Assembly: GCA_015062655.1 (NCBI GenBank) | Contig: SUUG01000002.1 | Coordinates: 1-64,000 of the forward strand | DNA from: Coriobacteriaceae bacterium | GTDB taxonomy: Bacteria > Actinomycetota > Coriobacteriia > Coriobacteriales > Coriobacteriaceae | Direction of reading: 5' to 3' | DNA: 64,000 bases | In this document: positions 60,027-64,000 of the stretch, piece after piece | Position numbering within the stretch: position 1 is the stretch's first letter | Layout of the letters: every line of letters starts with the position of its first letter | The notes under the pieces: generated by a model | What the model saw: the letters and a program-made list of their open reading frames with translations, nothing else | Database searches by the model: none | Told to the model about the DNA's origin: nothing | Translations under genes and position numbers: made by a program

Positions 60027-62558
60027 CTACGCGCGGCAGCTCTGGAGCCGTGCTCGGGCGACCGCGGCCTGCCCGTAGGCGATGCAGCCGTCGTTCACGG
60101 GGACGCTGTGTGGAATGAGGGGCGTCATGCCCGCGTTGGCGACCGAGACCGAGACACCCTCAAGAAGCAGGCGGTTCATGAAGACGCCGCCGGAGAGCGC
60201 GACGACGCGCGTCCCGGTCTCGCGCGCGGCCTCACGGGTGAACTCGGCCGCGAGCGCGATGACAGACTGATGGACGAGCCAGGACACCTCGCCGGCGTCG
60301 CGTTCGGCAGCGAGATCGGAAAGAACGGCTTCGACCAGCGGCGTCGGGTCGGCGACGGCGACCGCAGCGGCCGGCCGCTCGCCGGCGCGCTCGCGAACCT
60401 GCTGCTCATCAGGCGCAAGGCTGCACGGCGCATCGACGGACAGCCCGAACCGGTACCTCTGATCTTGCAGCCGCACGCTGTGCGCAGCCGCCCACCGCTG
60501 AGCCGCCGCCTCGAACCGGATGGCGGGCTCGCCCTCGTAGGTGGCCTGACCGCAGATACCGCAGAGCGCGGCGAGTGCATCGAGCAGCCGTCCCATGCTG
60601 CTTGTGATCGGGCTGTTGATGCGCCGCTCCACCATCCGCGCCGTGATCGCGCGCGCCTCCCCGCCGAGGTCCGAGCGCAGGGGTGCCGCCCCCGGGTGGT
60701 CGGCGAGACCGCAGGTCAGAAGCAGGGACAGCGCATTGCGCCGCGGGTCGCGCACCGAAGCCGCGCCACCGGGGAGCGGCCACGGGACGAGGTGCCCGAC
60801 GCGCGCGAACCCGGTGAGATCGGCGACGAGCACCTCGCCGCCCCAGACCGTGCCGTCCGTCCCGGCACCGGTGCCGTCGAACGCGAGGCCGATCACAGAT
60901 TCCCCGGGCGCGAGGGCCCCCGACCCCTGGGCCTCGGCGATCACACTCGCGATATGCGCGTGGTGGTGTTGGACCTCCACGAGGGGTTGGCCTCGGCGCG
61001 CAGCCTCGGCGCGTGCCCACTGGCTCGAGAGGTAGCTTGGATGCAGGTCGCAGGCGAGCGCGGAGGGCTCGATCGCGAACAGCCCCTCCATGCGCCGGCG
61101 CGCCTCGTGCCAGGCCTCAAGGGTGGCGCCGTTCTCCACATCGCCGATGTGCTGGGAAAGGAAGCACTGGTCGTCACGGGTGAGGGCGATCGTGGCCTTC
61201 TGCTCGGGGCCGCAGGCGAGCACCTGCGCGGGGTCGGGGCACGCGGGCAACGCGAGGGGTTGCGGCGCGTATCCGCGGGCGCGGCGCACGGGCAGCGGTG
61301 CGCCGTCGGCGCCCGCGCGCACTACCGAGTCGTCATAGCGGCTGAGGATCGCCCGGTCGTTGCCGAGCAGCGCGTCGGCAACGCCGCTCTCAACCAGATG
61401 CTCCCAGGCGAGCGCGTCGTCTGTCTCGATGGGCTCCTCGCTCACGTTTCCGCTGGTCATAACCAGGGATAAGACGCCGAGCCCTGAGCAGGCGGCGAGC
61501 AGGAGGTGCTGCAGGGGCGTGTAGGGGAGCATGACGCCGAGCTCCGGCAGGTCGAAGGCGACCGAAGGCGCGAGTGCGACCGAGCCTGAGTCCGCGCCCG
61601 CGACGTTCGCGCCCCCCTCACCCGCTCGCCGCCGCAGCAGCACGATCGGCCGGATCGGCCCCTCGAGCAACGCGCGCTCGGTCTCTCCCACGTGGCAGAC
61701 TGCCGCGGCGTCCTCGATGCGCGCCATCATGACCGCGAGTGCCTTGTTGCTGCGCCGCTTGCGTCGCCGCAGCTCGCGCACGGCGTCCTCGTTGCCGGCG
61801 TCGCAGGCGAGGTGGAACCCGCCGAGGCCCTTGATGGCAACGATGCCGCCCGTAGCGAGCGCCCGCGCGCACCGGCCGATGATCGCGTCGCTCTTTTCGC
61901 GGCTGCGTCCGATCGCCGAGACCGCGTCCCCGGGCTCCCGCCACGTGAGGTGGGGCCCGCAGGAGAAGCAGGCATCGGGTTGCGCGTGAAACCGGCGGTC
62001 GAGGGGATCGCCGTACTCCGCCGCGCAGGTGGGGCACATCGGGAAGGGCGCCATCGAGGTCTTCGGCCGGTCGTAGGGGAGGTCGCCGATGATCGTGAAC
62101 CGCGGCCCGCAGTTCGTGCAGTTGATAAATGGGTAGCGGAAGCGCCGGTCGGCGGGGTCGAAGAGCTCGCGCAGGCAGTCGGGGCAGGTGGCGATGTCGG
62201 GGGAGACGAGGGTGGTGTGCGCGGTGTCGTCCGCTGAGGCGACGATGCGGAAGACGGGCGCCGCCGCCCCGCCACCTTCGGTATGTTCGCCGGTCACGGC
62301 CCCGACCTCGCAGGTTGGGGCCCCTTCGATCTCCTCCACGGACACGTCATCAACCCGCGCGGCAGCGGGTGCGTGCGCCGACAGGTCGCGGACGAACCCC
62401 GCGAGGTCTTCCTCAGACCCCCAGGCCTCGATATGCACGCCGTCGCCGGCGTTTAGAACCCAGCCCGCGATCGCGTGCGCCACGGCCTCTCGGTACACGA
62501 ACGGGCGCATGCCCACGCCCTGGACGATGCCCGTGATGCGGATGCGTGCCCCCGGCAT
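60027..62558 (-). CDS. hypF: Carbamoyltransferase HypF
   Basis: 843 residues, longer than the 750-residue Escherichia coli protein. The acylphosphatase domain is at 1-90 (RIRITGIVQGVGMRPFVYRE). Two zinc-finger units follow (CPDCLRE ... NCTNCGPRF and CPTCAAEYGDPLDRRFHAQP ... CFSCGPH). The YrdC-like domain spans about 215-385 and the Kae1-like domain about 430-843, with VEVQHHHAHIASVIAE. It turns carbamoyl phosphate into the carbamoyl adenylate used for cyanide ligands. It is 12 bp downstream of nikR. Confidence 0.96.
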   Translation of the reverse strand: MPGARIRITGIVQGVGMRPFVYREAVAHAIAGWVLNAGDGVHIEAWGSEEDLAGFVRDLSAHAPAAARVDDVSVEEIEGAPTCEVGAVTGEHTEGGGAAAPVFRIVASADDTAHTTLVSPDIATCPDCLRELFDPADRRFRYPFINCTNCGPRFTIIGDLPYDRPKTSMAPFPMCPTCAAEYGDPLDRRFHAQPDACFSCGPHLTWREPGDAVSAIGRSREKSDAIIGRCARALATGGIVAIKGLGGFHLACDAGNEDAVRELRRRKRRSNKALAVMMARIEDAAAVCHVGETERALLEGPIRPIVLLRRRAGEGGANVAGADSGSVALAPSVAFDLPELGVMLPYTPLQHLLLAACSGLGVLSLVMTSGNVSEEPIETDDALAWEHLVESGVADALLGNDRAILSRYDDSVVRAGADGAPLPVRRARGYAPQPLALPACPDPAQVLACGPEQKATIALTRDDQCFLSQHIGDVENGATLEAWHEARRRMEGLFAIEPSALACDLHPSYLSSQWARAEAARRGQPLVEVQHHHAHIASVIAEAQGSGALAPGESVIGLAFDGTGAGTDGTVWGGEVLVADLTGFARVGHLVPWPLPGGAASVRDPRRNALSLLLTCGLADHPGAAPLRSDLGGEARAITARMVERRINSPITSSMGRLLDALAALCGICGQATYEGEPAIRFEAAAQRWAAAHSVRLQDQRYRFGLSVDAPCSLAPDEQQVRERAGERPAAAVAVADPTPLVEAVLSDLAAERDAGEVSWLVHQSVIALAAEFTREAARETGTRVVALSGGVFMNRLLLEGVSVSVANAGMTPLIPHSVPVNDGCIAYGQAAVARARLQSCRA

Positions 62559-62570
62559 GCGCGGACGGCC

Positions 62571-63044
62571 CTACAGCCCCAGGCTGCTGCCCGTGGCGGC
62601 GCAGGCCAGCTTGCCGTGCGCCACGCCGCGGAGCGTGAGGAGGCGGTCGGCCAGCTCGTAGACGCGCTCGCCGCGCCCCTTGAGGGCGAGGATCTCCATG
62701 CAGTTGTGGTGGTCGAGGTGCACGTGCATGGTCGAGACGATCTCGGCGGTGTACTCGTGCTGCACCTCGTCGAGGCGCCGTGTGAGGTCTCCGGTGTGGT
62801 GGTCGTAGATCATCGTGAGCGAGCCGATGACCTCGACGTCCGGGGTGCGTTGCTGCTCCTCGACGAGGTACGCGCGCACGAGGTCGCGGATGGCGCCGGA
62901 CCGGTTGGCCCCGCCGCCGCGCTGCGCGATCTGGGCGTCGAAGGCGCGCAGCAGGTCGTCGGGCATGGTGATCGAGAAGCGGACGAGGTCGCCGTGCCCG
63001 GGCTCCCGGGTCTCGGCGTGCGCATCGGCGTGGGGGTCCGACAT
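62571..63044 (-). CDS. nikR: Nickel-responsive regulator NikR
   Basis: 157 residues. Ribbon-helix-helix at about 21-62 (VRFSITMPDDLLRAFDAQIA ... RSGAIRDLVRAYL), then an ACT-like metal domain. The four nickel ligands are all present: H96, H107, H109 and C115 in QHEY...MHVHLDHHNCMEIL, equivalent to H76, H87, H89 and C95 of the Escherichia coli protein. It lies between a small unknown gene and hypF, so nickel likely controls hydrogenase maturation directly. An N-terminal extension of about 20 residues is His/Asp-rich. Confidence 0.95.
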   Translation of the reverse strand: MSDPHADAHAETREPGHGDLVRFSITMPDDLLRAFDAQIAQRGGGANRSGAIRDLVRAYLVEEQQRTPDVEVIGSLTMIYDHHTGDLTRRLDEVQHEYTAEIVSTMHVHLDHHNCMEILALKGRGERVYELADRLLTLRGVAHGKLACAATGSSLGL

Positions 63045-63046
63045 CG

Positions 63047-63295
63047 CTACACCAGCCTCACGGAGCCGACGGAGTTGTGATCGGCCTCAATGGCGCCCGC
63101 GTAGCCGTCAAGCGCCGCGCGAGCCGCGTCGAGCGCGTCCATGGCGGCCTCGAGCTTGGCGCCGATGCGCTCCATGTCGTAGTTCTCGGTGGCGTGGAGG
63201 AGGGCATGGCTCCATTCGCGGGCGAGCTGGATGCTGTCGTCGATCTGGCGGACGCTCATCTCGAGCTGGCCCATGTTCATACCGATATCGTGCAT
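63047..63295 (-). CDS. Small helical protein in the nikR-hypF operon, unknown
   Basis: 82 residues. GAGGAGG 5 nt before ATG 63295 decides the start over a longer opening to 63643. Two long amphipathic helices are predicted (about 10-40, 45-75), with a Met/His-containing N-terminus (MHDIGMNMGQLEMS) and HALLHATENYD in the middle. No family is recognised. It is 2 bp upstream of nikR, hence in the same operon as nikR and hypF. A role in nickel handling or hydrogenase assembly is inferred only from position. Confidence 0.75.
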   Translation of the reverse strand: MHDIGMNMGQLEMSVRQIDDSIQLAREWSHALLHATENYDMERIGAKLEAAMDALDAARAALDGYAGAIEADHNSVGSVRLV

Positions 63296-63343
63296 GCTGA
63301 CCTCCTCGGCTCGGGCGCCCCGGATGCGGCGCTCGCTCTCCTC

Positions 63344-63385
63344 AGTATAATCCCGGCCCTGCGGCCGGCGCGCGGCGCGCCGGCC
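63344..63385 (-). promoter_or_regulatory. Candidate promoter with GC palindrome for the nikR operon
   Basis: On the minus strand a -10 TATACT lies at 63344-63349. A 23-bp palindrome (arms 63363-63373 and 63375-63385, perfect 11 bp, all G and C) covers the place of the -35. It is suitable as an operator, perhaps for NikR, though it is unlike the known GTATGA-type site. Confidence 0.5.
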
Positions 63386-63397
63386 CGGCAAAACGAA

Positions 63398-63423
63398 GGG
63401 CGCCCCTCGCAGGAGGGGCGCCC
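63398..63423 (-). terminator. Terminator of trxA
   Basis: A perfect 11-bp stem (63398-63408 with 63413-63423) is followed on the minus strand by TTCGTTTT, 67 bp after the trxA stop. Confidence 0.8.
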
Positions 63424-63489
63424 CGGGAAGGGAGGGCTCGCGGTTGCAAGGGGGATGGCCCCCGAGGCTCGCGAAGGTTGTAGCGCGCC

Positions 63490-63810
63490 TTAGAGCTTGG
63501 GCTCGATCTCGGCGGCCAGGCGGGCCTTGGGCATGGCGCCCACGACGCGGTGAATCTCCTCGCCGCCCTTGAGCAGGACGAGCGTCGGGATCGACATGAC
63601 GCCGTACTTCATGGCGAGATCCTGGTTGTCGTCGACGTTGCACTTGGCGACCTTCATGCGGCCGGCGAAGTCATCGCCGAGCTCCTCCACGATGGGGGAG
63701 AGGGTGCGGCAGGGACCACACCAGGGAGCCCAGAAGTCCACGAGGACCGGCAGGTCCTCGGTCAGGATCTCATCGAAGTTCGAGGCGTTGACCTCAGTGA
63801 CGTTAGCCAT
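63490..63810 (-). CDS. trxA: Thioredoxin
   Basis: 106 residues from ATG 63810 with GGAGG upstream. Active site WCGPC at 30-34 in VLVDFWAPWCGPCRTLSPIV, the cis-proline in SIPTL, and normal thioredoxin length. Cytoplasmic disulfide reductase. Single-gene unit with its own terminator; divergent from the next gene. Confidence 0.96.
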   Translation of the reverse strand: MANVTEVNASNFDEILTEDLPVLVDFWAPWCGPCRTLSPIVEELGDDFAGRMKVAKCNVDDNQDLAMKYGVMSIPTLVLLKGGEEIHRVVGAMPKARLAAEIEPKL

Positions 63811-63931
63811 AATATCCTCCATGCATCGGCTCGGGATCGAGCGGGTTTCTTGATCGCCTGCGTTATACCCACGCCGCAGCAAAGTTTGCACCGCGCGGTA
63901 GAATGTGCGGAAGACGAGGAAGGGGCACGGT

Positions 63932-64000
63932 ATGTCCATAAGTGCGTCCGAGCGGAAGCGGGCCCTTGTCGAGGCGGCGACCGCGCAGATGCGCGCGCTC
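63932..64000 (+). CDS. Start of an unidentified gene (cut by window edge)
   Basis: ATG 63932 with GAGGAAGGGG upstream opens a frame to the window end: MSISASERKRALVEAATAQM and three more residues. The charged, helical start could belong to many families; no call is possible. Divergent to trxA. Confidence 0.5.
   Translation, partial: MSISASERKRALVEAATAQMRAL

Noticed and set aside
59253..63400. Canonical NikR site (GTATGA-N16-TCATAC) near hyp genes
   Set aside because: No such pair was found in either intergenic region; only the unrelated GC palindrome is reported.

Overview
The window looks like a chromosome segment of a high-GC anaerobic actinobacterium of class Coriobacteriia, with a Collinsella- or Olsenella-like gene content. 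That placement is an inference from GC-rich coding sequence, LPQTG surface proteins with VaFE/SpaA repeats, cydABCD, and a Hyp hydrogenase-maturation set with NikR. No rRNA or tRNA gene was seen to anchor it.

Region 1 (1 to about 23.6 kb) is most of an integrative conjugative element or conjugative plasmid; its left end lies outside the window and no integrase or att site is visible. It carries a replication/partition block (partial initiator-like protein, HTH protein, ParA, a likely partner), then a Gram-positive type IV secretion operon: PcfB-like, VirD4-type coupling ATPase, small pilin-like membrane protein, VirB6-like protein, PrgI, VirB4 and a two-domain peptidoglycan hydrolase. ArdC, a class B-type sortase, a large VaFE/SpaA adhesin with LPQTG anchor, MobC, a MOBP relaxase and an AbiEii-type nucleotidyltransferase follow. 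Two distant noncoding sites share a nearly identical 84-bp block. The right end is a run of palindromes and a 16-bp tandem repeat.

Region 2 (23.7 to about 31.1 kb) holds an IS30-family transposase that abuts a visibly lower-GC, Firmicutes-like block on the minus strand: AraC regulator, MptD-type ECF S-component, EcfT, double-ATPase EcfA, and a pair of ABC exporters. The second exporter is cut off after about 130 codons at the IS side.

Region 3 (31.1 to 64 kb) is high-GC chromosome. It contains a MarR-ABC-ABC drug-efflux type operon with a canonical promoter; a regulated leader with a 17-codon ORF and a hairpin that buries the Shine-Dalgarno of the next gene, ahead of an MFS exporter; cydA, cydB, cydD, cydC; cysE; a DedA protein; ilvE; an LPQTG surface protein; a polar amino-acid ABC importer behind twin dyads; pyrE; a lipoprotein; a Gph-like phosphatase; hypE, hypD, hypC; hypF, nikR and a novel 82-codon gene; trxA; and the start of one more gene.

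The most unusual non-gene content is a set of long inverted-repeat elements between chromosomal genes: two homologous 66-bp palindromes (37737 and 47352), three elements of 175-195 bp with 27-33 nt arms around a shared core (50831, 56465, 59474), and one 396-bp compound palindrome (45038). They look like unnamed structured-RNA or miniature mobile element families.
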